Below, one piece after another: positions 1 to 7,418 of a DNA stretch of 9,202 bases (position 1 is its first letter; each line of letters begins with the position of its first letter). Under the pieces are notes generated by a model. That model saw only the letters and a list, made by a program, of their open reading frames with translations. It was not told where the DNA came from and did not search any database. Made by a program: the position numbers and the translations under genes. This DNA comes from Gemmataceae bacterium (lineage in GTDB: Bacteria > Planctomycetota > Planctomycetia > Gemmatales > Gemmataceae), in NCBI GenBank assembly GCA_947474875.1, contig CANJKY010000085.1:1-9202 (forward strand). The letters run 5' to 3'.

Positions 1-196
1 GCCGCCCGCCGCGGCCGAGCCGGTCGGCGACCACCTCGATGGCCTGGGCGACGGCGACCTTGATGGCGACGACGGCGCCCGGAACGGCGGCGTCCTCCCG
101 ACCCATCAGTTCGACGAATTCGAGCGAGGTGAGCTCATCCAGCCGGTCACTGGCCGGATTGCGGGCTTCGGTTTGCAGGTGTTGCAGGGTATCCAT
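1..196 (-). CDS. murQ: N-acetylmuramic acid 6-phosphate etherase MurQ, N-terminal part (runs off left edge)
   Basis: MurQ is a cytoplasmic SIS-domain lyase that cleaves the D-lactyl ether of MurNAc-6-phosphate, giving GlcNAc-6-phosphate and D-lactate, the key step of muramic acid recycling. Only 65 codons are visible, from an ATG at 196 to the window edge. They match the MurQ N-terminus: the segment LQTEARNPAS (residues 7-16), the LD..TSLE helix (19-26), the M..ED..VP.AV motif (31-42) and GRGGR (61-65), just before the expected sugar-binding SIS loop, which is outside the window. The start is set by this alignment: LQTEARN sits about where the family begins. It overlaps the 3' end of the symporter gene by 50 nt in another frame, and no Shine-Dalgarno is visible (the leader is pyrimidine-rich), so translation may depend on coupling. 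The family match is my own recognition, not a search. The downstream gene cannot be seen. Confidence 0.87.
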   Translation of the reverse strand, partial: MDTLQHLQTEARNPASDRLDELTSLEFVELMGREDAAVPGAVVAIKVAVAQAIEVVADRLGRGGR

Positions 197-1757
197 CGGG
201 GCGGGCCGGGAGGAGGCGGGACGAAATCAGTGCGACGATGATCGTGGTGCCGGCCCCGATCAGGGCGAACCACGGCCACGCAAGGATAGGTTGTAGGAAC
301 TGCTCTGGTACGGTCGCCCCCAGCACCGTCAGCTGCTTCCGGCCGTCTACCGCTGTGGCGATCATCCCCAGCCCTTCGGGCAGCCAGACGAACAGCACCA
401 CCACGAATCCGACAACCAGCCCGCACACCGCCGCTGCCGACGACACCGGCCGCTTCGCCTGCCCGAGCAGGAACAGCCCGAGCAGCAGTCCGGTGGTCAT
501 GCCGGCTACTTTCAGCACCTGCTCCACCACGCTCTTGTCGTCCCCGCTGGTGCGGAAGGCGACGACCGCCACCCCCATCTGGGCGACGCCCCACACCGCC
601 GTCAGGACGCGGGACAGGAGGACGTAGTGCTTCTCGGTGCGGTTCGGTCGCAGCGGGCGGTAGAAGTCGGTGACGAGGGCGTTCGCCGAGCTGTTCAGTG
701 ACGACGACAGGGTGGACATGGCCGCCGCCAGCACCGCCGCCACCAGCACCCCCCGCACCCCGATCGGCAGCTTGGTGACGATGAACAGGCCGAACATCTC
801 ATCCGGCTTCCACGCCCCGCCGCCGGCCCGCTCGGGCAGCACGAACTCGCCGCTCTGCACCAGCACGAACAGCCCGATGCCGACGCCCAGGAACAGCAGG
901 AACTGCACCGTCACGACGACGCCGCTGAGCACCAGGGCGGCGCGGGCGTGGCCGAGCGAGCGGGCGCACAGGTAGCGTTGCACCATCAACTGGTCGGCTC
1001 CGTGCGAGGCCATGCTGAACACCGCCCCGCCGACCACCCCGGCCCAGAAGTTGAATGGGTATTTCGGTTCGAAACTGTGCTCGAAGTCGAACAGCACGAA
1101 CTTGCCGTTCGCTGCCCCCACATCGACGAACTGCTGCCACCCGCCGGGCAGCAGAGTCAGCACGAACACGCCGGCCAGCCCCGCCCCGGCCACCTTGATG
1201 ACGAACTGAATCAGGTCGGTCCACAGCACCGCCTTCATCCCGCCCAGGTAGGTGTACACGATCGTCACCACCCCGGTCAGCACCACCGCCGCCTCGACCC
1301 CGATGCCGACGTACTGCATGAGCAGCGCCGTCAGGTACAGCCGCAAGCCGTCGGCCACCGTGCGGGTGACCAGGAACAGCCCGGACGCCACCCGCTGCAC
1401 CCGCGGCCCGAACGTCTGCTTTAGCACCTCATACGCCGAGAATAAGTCGCCCCGCATGTACAGCGGCAGTAGCACCCACGCCACCACGCACCGGCCGACG
1501 ACGTACCCGAACGACAGTTGCAGGTAGCTCAGGTTGCCGCCCGGCTTGTACGCCACCCCCGGCACGCTCAGGAACGTGACCGCGCTCGTCTCCGTGGCAA
1601 CGATCGACATGAGCACCAGGAACCAGCCGACGTTCCGCTCGCCGACGAAGTACGTCTTCAGGTCCTTCTGCTGCCGGCTGAACCACACGCCGAACAGGGT
1701 CATGCCGGCGATGTACGCGGCGACCACAGCCAGATCAGCGGGCGACAGGGTGGGCAT
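147..1757 (-). CDS. Sodium:solute symporter family transporter (SSS/SLC5), candidate MurNAc importer
   Basis: This is an inner-membrane secondary transporter of the SSS family (LeuT fold), expected to import a solute with Na+. The 536-residue length and about 13 hydrophobic segments fit the family. Seen in order: an unwound-helix motif ATETSAVTFLSVPG (residues 54-67), the hallmark YTYLGGMKAVLWTDLIQ (168-184), the GADQLMVQRYL motif (253-263), and AAAMSTLSSSLNSSANA (344-360), whose small and hydroxyl residues correspond to the usual Na2 sodium site. The last membrane helix ends near residue 515 and a short Pro-rich tail follows. The ATG at 1757 lies 3 nt after the DoxX stop, with a weak GGGAAAG about 8 nt upstream, suggesting coupling. 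The tail overlaps the murQ start by 50 nt. The substrate is not readable from sequence; MurNAc or a muropeptide sugar is inferred from murQ and the DUF1343 gene. Alternatives are sialic acid, other sugars or myo-inositol. Confidence 0.93.
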   Translation of the reverse strand: MPTLSPADLAVVAAYIAGMTLFGVWFSRQQKDLKTYFVGERNVGWFLVLMSIVATETSAVTFLSVPGVAYKPGGNLSYLQLSFGYVVGRCVVAWVLLPLYMRGDLFSAYEVLKQTFGPRVQRVASGLFLVTRTVADGLRLYLTALLMQYVGIGVEAAVVLTGVVTIVYTYLGGMKAVLWTDLIQFVIKVAGAGLAGVFVLTLLPGGWQQFVDVGAANGKFVLFDFEHSFEPKYPFNFWAGVVGGAVFSMASHGADQLMVQRYLCARSLGHARAALVLSGVVVTVQFLLFLGVGIGLFVLVQSGEFVLPERAGGGAWKPDEMFGLFIVTKLPIGVRGVLVAAVLAAAMSTLSSSLNSSANALVTDFYRPLRPNRTEKHYVLLSRVLTAVWGVAQMGVAVVAFRTSGDDKSVVEQVLKVAGMTTGLLLGLFLLGQAKRPVSSAAAVCGLVVGFVVVLFVWLPEGLGMIATAVDGRKQLTVLGATVPEQFLQPILAWPWFALIGAGTTIIVALISSRLLPARPDGYPATPANRSPQSGQ

Positions 1758-1760
1758 GAA

Positions 1761-2144
1761 TCAGTCTTTCCCGGCCGCGAGGCGGAAGACACCGGGCTGC
1801 CGCAACCCGAGGGCGACCCACACGAGGACCCCCATGACGATCGGCATGATGAACTTAATGTCCTGGACCCGAACGTGGGTGGCGATGGCCCCGCCCAGAT
1901 ACCCGGTGACGAGGATCGCCCCGAGGAACCCGGTCCGTGGGATGACGTACAGCACCGCCACGATCGCCTCGACAATGCCGATCTTCTTCATCACGTCGGT
2001 GGTGAACCCCATCTCGCCCAGCCGCTCGGCCATGTCTGGGGTGTCCGCGAGGAACAACTTGGGCGCGGCGCTACCGCCGATCAGGAACGCGGTGATCAGG
2101 CCACTCAGCACCCAGCCGATGATGCGTTGCGTTTTGGCAGACAT
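1761..2144 (-). CDS. DoxX-like small integral membrane protein
   Basis: A 127-residue protein with four predicted transmembrane helices (about residues 8-27, 52-69, 72-90 and 97-113), matching the size and layout of DoxX/DoxX-like proteins. The family features I can see are GSAAPKLF at the end of helix 1 and an E-A-I-V-A-VLYVIPRTG segment leading into GAILVTGYLGGAIATHVR, typical of the DoxX-like (DoxX_2) subgroup. The biochemical role of this subgroup is mostly unknown; characterised DoxX proteins are linked to quinone or thiol redox chemistry, which should not be assumed here. The ATG at 2144 is preceded by only a weak purine stretch. The stop lies 3 nt before the symporter ATG, so the two are probably translated together, and it may assist that transporter or simply be a passenger. 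The gene lies 45 nt after the preceding unknown gene. Confidence 0.85.
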   Translation of the reverse strand: MSAKTQRIIGWVLSGLITAFLIGGSAAPKLFLADTPDMAERLGEMGFTTDVMKKIGIVEAIVAVLYVIPRTGFLGAILVTGYLGGAIATHVRVQDIKFIMPIVMGVLVWVALGLRQPGVFRLAAGKD

Positions 2145-2189
2145 CCGGTTCTCGCTTTCTGGGATGGGGTGAATCTGGCGTCGAGTAGG

Positions 2190-3752
2190 CTACTTCACCT
2201 TCGCGGACGGCATTCGGATTCGCAGGTCGTCGCCCGGCGGGTCATCGCCGAACGTCTTCCCGCCGTCGTCCGTGCCGTTCACCCCGACGCTGTACAGCAG
2301 GTAGCCCGCGTCCGTTGGCTTGTACACGAGCGACTTGCCCGAGAACAGGTCGGTTGGCACTCGTTCGATGTACTTCGGCGCGAGGTCGGCGAGCGCGGCC
2401 GGGTACTTCTTGTGGTCGGCGTGGTACGCCGTCAGGGCGAACGCGAGGTACAGGTTGCGGTTCTGCTGCTCGGCGCGGTCAACGGTCTCTCGCATTTTTT
2501 GGAAGGCCGGGACCATCAGCCCGATTTGTACATGACCGATCTTCTTGCTGATGACGGCAGCCAACTGGTCGGTGTCGCCGGCGGCAATCAGTTTCTTGAC
2601 TTCGGTCATGTCGCGAGCCTTCTCGGCCATCTTTTTCAGCTCCTCGTCCATCGCCCGAAACAGTTCAACCCGCTCCTTGGCCGCATCGGCCCGAAGTGCC
2701 TGTTCCAGCCGGTCGTACCACTTGTTGCCCGTTCGCATCACGCCGACCCAGTCCAGCCCCAGAGTCACCTTGTCGATGACCTCCTGCGGCGCGTCTTCGC
2801 CGACCAGCGCCAGGACCGTGTCTTCCGTATTGTCCCGTGCTTTGCAGGCCATGTATTGTGTCGCGTCCAGGAAAGTAAACCGCTCCGAGAGTCCGACGAT
2901 GTCGGCCAGACTCGCCATCGGCTGCAACCGGCGGAGGTCGGCCTGGTATTTCGCCACCTGCTCGGAGGTGGGCTTGGTCGTCTCGATGAACACGACCGTA
3001 GCGTGCATGGCTATCGATTCCAGCGCGATTCCGATCAGGGTGCCCATCAGACTGCCGCTCCGGGACAACTGCCGGCCGAGGCAATGAAGGGCGAGCAAAT
3101 CGTCCCACGCCGCTTCCGCTCGCCCTTCCCCGAGGTGGAGCATGGCCCGCGTGACGAGAAGTGAGCCGAACTGTCGGGTCTGGACGGCGATCGGCATGGT
3201 CGGGCCGATCAGCATGCCGCGTTCGCCGGTCTTGGTCCGGGAGATCAGGGGGTGGAAATACTCCGTACGCTTGCTCGCCTCGATCACGAGCGTCAGTGGC
3301 TTTTCGTTCGTTTTCAGCCACTCGGCAAACTTTGGGTGATCCTTCGCCTTCCACGGCGCTCGCCGCAACTGCGATTCCAAATCGAAGTGCGATCGGGTGT
3401 CGTCGGCTCGGTACTCCTCCCGGAAGAAGGTCGAATCCCGGACCAGATAGTCACCGCTCTCCGGCGGCGTCTTCGTGCCCAGCCACTTGTAGAAGTCGGC
3501 GTGTAGTTCGTTCCCCTCCGGCTTCGGGCCGATCGCCTGCACCAGTAGCACGACGGCGTTGTCCTCCGGCTTGATCTTCCCGCGAAGGCGTTCGTTCAGG
3601 GCCGTCTCATAATCGACGTACCCGTCCTTGTCCAACGGCCCGTCCACGAACGTGGTGTCCTTGCCGAGTTTGAACTTCGGCTTCGGCGGGTCTGCCGCGG
3701 AGATGGCGAGAGCAACCGTGAACACCACAAGCGCAGCGATTGACCGAGTCAT
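2190..3752 (-). CDS. Secreted protein of unknown function with pseudopilin-like C-terminal segment
   Basis: I do not recognise a characterised function. The product of about 520 residues begins with a clear Sec signal peptide (MTRS, hydrophobic core, ALAISAA, cleavage near residue 20). The middle is helix-rich, with a highly charged stretch at about 347-390. At about 416-449 a helix reading QKMRETVDRAEQQNRNLYLA, then AYHADHKK, runs into YPAALADLAPKYIERVPTD and a GYLLYSVGVNG.DDGG block (450-498). That order resembles the periplasmic part of type II secretion pseudopilins and DUF1559-like proteins, which are expanded in planctomycetes, but there is no N-terminal pilin helix or prepilin cleavage motif. 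A GTG at 3755 directly precedes the ATG at 3752; GGGAG lies 8 nt before the GTG and 11 nt before the ATG, so either start is possible. The gene sits 48 nt after the DUF1343 stop and 45 nt before DoxX, inside the putative MurNAc operon. Confidence 0.85.
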   Translation of the reverse strand: MTRSIAALVVFTVALAISAADPPKPKFKLGKDTTFVDGPLDKDGYVDYETALNERLRGKIKPEDNAVVLLVQAIGPKPEGNELHADFYKWLGTKTPPESGDYLVRDSTFFREEYRADDTRSHFDLESQLRRAPWKAKDHPKFAEWLKTNEKPLTLVIEASKRTEYFHPLISRTKTGERGMLIGPTMPIAVQTRQFGSLLVTRAMLHLGEGRAEAAWDDLLALHCLGRQLSRSGSLMGTLIGIALESIAMHATVVFIETTKPTSEQVAKYQADLRRLQPMASLADIVGLSERFTFLDATQYMACKARDNTEDTVLALVGEDAPQEVIDKVTLGLDWVGVMRTGNKWYDRLEQALRADAAKERVELFRAMDEELKKMAEKARDMTEVKKLIAAGDTDQLAAVISKKIGHVQIGLMVPAFQKMRETVDRAEQQNRNLYLAFALTAYHADHKKYPAALADLAPKYIERVPTDLFSGKSLVYKPTDAGYLLYSVGVNGTDDGGKTFGDDPPGDDLRIRMPSAKVK

Positions 3753-3800
3753 CACAACTGAGTCTCCCGCGGTCTGAAATCCGGGTAGGCGGTACCCACT

Positions 3801-4970
3801 CTACTTGAGTACCGCCTGCACCCGCTGGATGTACGCCTCCCGTTCCGGCTCCCAGGCGGCGATGATGTCGGGCAGCGGCGTGCCGGCGTCGAGCGCCGTC
3901 CGCTCGCGGGCGCTGCCGAACAGCAGGTCGATGGCCGGGATGTGCGACACGAACTCGTAGGTCTCCGTCCGCCACTTGAAGGCGTCGCCGAGCAGTTCGC
4001 GGAACGCCCACAGCACCGCCAGCCCGGTCACCACCGGGCGGAAGTCGTGCGGTTGGATGGGGGCGATGAACACCCCGCCGCAGGTCTGGCCGGCGTGCTT
4101 CTGGAACGTCGGGCGGAAGGTGGCCGGCAGGAAATCCACCCACGGCATTTCCAGGTCGCGGAGCAGTCTCGTTACCTCATTCGGGTTCACGCCGGGGAAG
4201 CCGACGGACTCGAACGGCCGGCAGGTGCCGCGGCCCTCGCTCAGGTTGGTGCCCTCGATCAGGCACATGCCGGGGTATACCAGGGCGGTGTGCGTGGACG
4301 GCATGTTCGGCGACGGCGACACCGACAGGTTGCACAGGTGCGTGTGGTCGTACTCCTGGCACGCGATCACTTCGAGTTCGACGGTCGGCACCCGCTCGGC
4401 CCGGTACAGCTTCGCCAGATCGCCGATGGTCAGTCCGTGCCGGACGCAGATGGGATGAACGCCGACGAAGCTCTCGAACCCGGGGTACACCGACGGCCCC
4501 TCGACGAAGTGGCCGATCGGGTTCGGCCGGTCGAGCACCCACACCGGGATGCCGGCCGCGGCGCACGCTTCCATGCAGTACAGCATGGTCGCCTGGAACG
4601 TGTAGTACCGGGCGCCCACGTCTTGCAGGTCCACCACGAACACGTCCAGGCCGTCGAGCATGGCCGGCGTCGGCTTCAGGCTGTCGAACGAGTCGCCGTA
4701 CAGGGAGTGGATGCGGACCGGCCCTTCGTTCCCGTGGCCGACCGGGATGAGGTCCTGAGCCTCCCCGCTCAGTCCGTGTTCCGGGCCGAACAGGGCGACC
4801 AGATTCACCGCCGGGTGGGCGGCGAACAGTTCCAGCGAGGACAGCGTCGGGCCGTCGTAGCGGTAGCCGTTGAACCCGCTGATCGCCGCCGGGTGGGTGA
4901 GCAGCCCGACCCGCTTGCCGTGCAACGGCGCGAAGTCGGCGGCGAGCAGCAGGTCGAGGCCGGTTCGCAT
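3801..4970 (-). CDS. namZ: DUF1343 family protein, probable exo-beta-N-acetylmuramidase (NamZ-type, GH171)
   Basis: NamZ enzymes (DUF1343, glycoside hydrolase family 171) remove MurNAc from the non-reducing end of peptidoglycan glycan fragments. The 389-residue protein carries the family motifs in order: KRVGLLTHPA (19-28), LFGPEHGLSG (60-69), HSLYG (88-92), DLQDVGARYYT (114-124), VLDRPNPIG (145-153), RHGLTIGDLA (177-186), SPSPNMPST (218-226) and IEGTNLSEGRGT (238-249). The Glu of PEHG is a plausible catalytic or substrate residue, but I cannot confirm this. The start is the ATG at 4970, which overlaps the upstream stop by one base (TGATG), with GGGGAG 5 nt before it; a GTG at 4973 is closer to that ribosome site and less likely. 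No signal peptide is visible, unlike secreted NamZ of Bacillus subtilis, so the enzyme may be cytoplasmic. The murQ and symporter genes downstream support the MurNAc role. Family assignment is firm; the exact activity is inferred. Confidence 0.9.
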   Translation of the reverse strand: MRTGLDLLLAADFAPLHGKRVGLLTHPAAISGFNGYRYDGPTLSSLELFAAHPAVNLVALFGPEHGLSGEAQDLIPVGHGNEGPVRIHSLYGDSFDSLKPTPAMLDGLDVFVVDLQDVGARYYTFQATMLYCMEACAAAGIPVWVLDRPNPIGHFVEGPSVYPGFESFVGVHPICVRHGLTIGDLAKLYRAERVPTVELEVIACQEYDHTHLCNLSVSPSPNMPSTHTALVYPGMCLIEGTNLSEGRGTCRPFESVGFPGVNPNEVTRLLRDLEMPWVDFLPATFRPTFQKHAGQTCGGVFIAPIQPHDFRPVVTGLAVLWAFRELLGDAFKWRTETYEFVSHIPAIDLLFGSARERTALDAGTPLPDIIAAWEPEREAYIQRVQAVLK

Positions 4971-7387
4971 CACTTCTCCCCGGTGCCGGTCGCGGCCCGT
5001 GGCTTGGCGTTTTTGACGTACTTGTCGAACCAGCCGATCTGCTCGGCCAGCACGTGCTCGACGCTCTCCTTCGCGCTGTACCCGTGGTCCTCGTGCGGCA
5101 GCAGCACCAGCCGCACGGTGCCGCCGTTGCCCCGGACCGCCTGGTACATCCGCTCGCTCTGCACCGGGAACGTGCCGGGGTTGCTGTCGGCCTGCCCGTG
5201 GATGAGTAGCAGCGGCTCGTTCACCTTCTGGGCGGCGTTGAACGGCGACATCTTCCCGTACACGTCGGGCGCTTCCCAGAACGTCCGCCGCTCGTTTTGG
5301 AAGCCGAACGGGGTAAGGGTGCGGTTGTACGCCCCGCTACGGGCGATGCCGGCGCGGAACAGGTCCGAGTGGGCGAGCAGGTTGGCGGTCATGAACGCCC
5401 CGTAGCTGTGCCCGCCGATGCCGATGCGGTCGCGGTCGATCGGCCCGATCTCGCACGCCTTGTCGATCGCCGCCTTCGCGTTCATCACCAGTTGGTCGAT
5501 GAACGTGTCGTTCGCCGTCTCCGGCGGGCCGACCACCGGCATGCTCACCTCGTCCATCACCGCGTACCCCTGCGTCAGGAAGAACAGGTGCGAGAACCCG
5601 GCCGGGGTGACGAACCGGTTGGGCGAGCCGGACACCTGACTGGCGGTGTCGGCGGAGTTGAACTCACGGGGGTACGCCCAGAACACGGTGGGCAGCTTCT
5701 CGCCGTCCTTCACCCCCGGCGGGACGTACAGGGTGAACGAAATGGTCACGCCGTCCGCCCGCTTCGTCGTCACCAGTTGCCGCTTCACCTTCCGCAGTTC
5801 GGGGAACGGGTCCACGTTCTTGGTGATCTGCGTCTCCTGGCCGTCGGTGCGGAGGAAGTAGTTCGGCGGGGCGGTCGGCGACTCGCGGCGGACGAGCAAC
5901 TTCTTGCCGGTGTCGTCGAGGGCGGTAGCCGTCTCGTACACCCCGTCCCCACACTTGAACACCACCTCGGTGTGCTTCGCCACCGGCCGGAAGCGGGTGA
6001 GGGTCGGGAACTCGCCCTTCGGGGTGGCCCCGGCGCCGGACAGCAGCATGAACCCGTCCACCAGCCGGATCACCCGCTGGCCGTTCGGCAACGGGGTCGT
6101 CACCGGCGTGCCCAGATCGCCGTAGCGATCCTGGGCGCTGCGGTCGAACACGGTGACGGGCTTGAATGACGGATCCCGCGGGTCGATGGCGACGGTACGG
6201 ACCCACCGGCGCTCGCGGTCGAAGTCGGACACCAGCCAGTTGCCGTTCTCGAAGAAGCCCACCCCACGGGAGCGGTGTTCGGTCTTGAAAACGGCGGTCG
6301 GTTTGGCGGCGAACGGGGCGGCCAGGGTGAACAATTGGTCGCGGTGCGGCACCTTCGCCTTCGGGTCGCCGCCGTCGAGCGCTTCCGTCCACAGCAGCGT
6401 CGCCGGTTCGGTCGGCACCCAGCGGATGCTCCGCGGGCCGGTGGGCACGCCCTCGATCGGCACCTTGTCTTGCAGCGGCAGGTCGGCGACGACGTGGACC
6501 ACCTTCCCGGTGCGACCCCACACCTCCGTCACTTCCGGGAACGCCGAGTACGGGTACAGGTACGAGAACGGCTTCTTCACCCGACTGACGAGCAGATACT
6601 TGCCGTCCGGCGACGGATCCACGCCGGTGATGATGCCGGGCGAGCCGAGGGGGACAGACTTTTCGTCCGATTCCACTTTCACGATCGCGAGCTGACTCGT
6701 GCAGTGGTACTCGAATAGCGCTTCATCATGGGCGTTTTGCAGCATGTCCTGGAACGTGCGGACCGGTGCTGCCTTCCCGCTACTCTCCTGCACCACCGGG
6801 CCAGGCGGGGCGGCCGGCGGCTTCGGCGCGTCACCCCGGTTTGCCGGCACCGTCTTCACCAACAGTTCATCGTTGCTCAGCCACTCCACCGCCGATCCGA
6901 TCGCGGCGTTGAGTTGCAGGCCCTTCACTTCCCACGCCGCCCCATTCGCAACGCGCCCGACACACAGATTAATTCGATGCGGCATGGTCATCGTCATGGC
7001 GAAATTCTTGCCGTCGGGCGACCAAATCGGCGATGAAAACTTGAATCGCTCGTCGTCCCCCAACTTCACTGCCTTCGGTTCTCCGCCGTCGATCTTGCGG
7101 AAGGCGATGCCGACCACCCGCGGGGCACGGGCGGGGCCGTTCGTCTGCGGGTTGATCCGCAGCCCGGCCAGCCGCAGCATCGGCTCGGCCACCTCCGCAA
7201 TGGACGGGTAGCGGGCGGACTCGACGATCGCCAGGTAGTCCCGCGTCGGGCTGACCGACACGGACGGGATCGGTGGGGCGTTCAGGATGTCGGCCACCGC
7301 CTGTGGCGGCTTCTGGTACGCGGTCTGGGCGGAAGCACGGGTGTCAAGCATGTGAAGGAGCAGCAGTGCCGCGATGACGGGTCGCAT
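4970..7387 (-). CDS. Secreted S9 family serine peptidase (prolyl oligopeptidase fold, glutamyl endopeptidase-like)
   Basis: An 805-residue exported serine peptidase. A signal peptide is visible (hydrophobic VIAALLLLHML, then an AxA site at 18-20). The long middle is a predicted beta-propeller with repeated WSPDGK- and PSPDGKYLL-type blades, followed by a C-terminal alpha/beta hydrolase domain. The catalytic triad is readable: Ser661 in GGHSYGAFM, Asp734 in HGQADSNPGT and His768 in PHEDHGYS. The blocks GAYNRTLTPFGFQNERR and FWEAPDVYGKMSPF resemble the S9D subgroup related to plant chloroplast glutamyl endopeptidase, which cuts after Glu; specificity here is not proven. The length fits that subgroup. 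The ATG at 7387 has GAGGA 6 nt upstream. The stop overlaps the next start as TGATG, indicating translational coupling to the DUF1343 gene; the upstream oxidoreductase gene ends 31 nt before. It probably acts in the periplasm on peptides or proteins. Confidence 0.93.
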   Translation of the reverse strand: MRPVIAALLLLHMLDTRASAQTAYQKPPQAVADILNAPPIPSVSVSPTRDYLAIVESARYPSIAEVAEPMLRLAGLRINPQTNGPARAPRVVGIAFRKIDGGEPKAVKLGDDERFKFSSPIWSPDGKNFAMTMTMPHRINLCVGRVANGAAWEVKGLQLNAAIGSAVEWLSNDELLVKTVPANRGDAPKPPAAPPGPVVQESSGKAAPVRTFQDMLQNAHDEALFEYHCTSQLAIVKVESDEKSVPLGSPGIITGVDPSPDGKYLLVSRVKKPFSYLYPYSAFPEVTEVWGRTGKVVHVVADLPLQDKVPIEGVPTGPRSIRWVPTEPATLLWTEALDGGDPKAKVPHRDQLFTLAAPFAAKPTAVFKTEHRSRGVGFFENGNWLVSDFDRERRWVRTVAIDPRDPSFKPVTVFDRSAQDRYGDLGTPVTTPLPNGQRVIRLVDGFMLLSGAGATPKGEFPTLTRFRPVAKHTEVVFKCGDGVYETATALDDTGKKLLVRRESPTAPPNYFLRTDGQETQITKNVDPFPELRKVKRQLVTTKRADGVTISFTLYVPPGVKDGEKLPTVFWAYPREFNSADTASQVSGSPNRFVTPAGFSHLFFLTQGYAVMDEVSMPVVGPPETANDTFIDQLVMNAKAAIDKACEIGPIDRDRIGIGGHSYGAFMTANLLAHSDLFRAGIARSGAYNRTLTPFGFQNERRTFWEAPDVYGKMSPFNAAQKVNEPLLLIHGQADSNPGTFPVQSERMYQAVRGNGGTVRLVLLPHEDHGYSAKESVEHVLAEQIGWFDKYVKNAKPRAATGTGEK

Positions 7388-7418
7388 GGCGTGTCCTCGG
7401 GGTGTGTTCGGTGGTATC

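Noticed and set aside
106..594. 162-codon minus-strand frame in the symporter tail and murQ region
   Set aside because: Its product is Arg/Gly/Ala-rich and structureless. The symporter and MurQ frames explain the same DNA with recognisable motifs.
1518..3164. 548-codon open frame on the plus strand
   Set aside because: It runs antisense across the symporter start, the DoxX-like gene and half of the unknown gene, has a low-complexity Arg/His/Asp/Val-rich composition and matches no family. It is a shadow of GC-rich minus-strand codon use.
3783..3797. Short inverted repeat GGGTA-N5-TACCC just after the DUF1343 stop, as a possible terminator
   Set aside because: The stem has only five pairs and is not followed by a T-run, and the next gene starts under 50 nt away. 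It is more likely chance, though a weak attenuator cannot be excluded.
3942..5405. 487-codon open frame on the plus strand
   Set aside because: It lies antisense to the DUF1343 gene and the end of the S9 gene, both strongly supported by family motifs. Its product is rich in Arg, Gln, Val and His with no recognisable domain.
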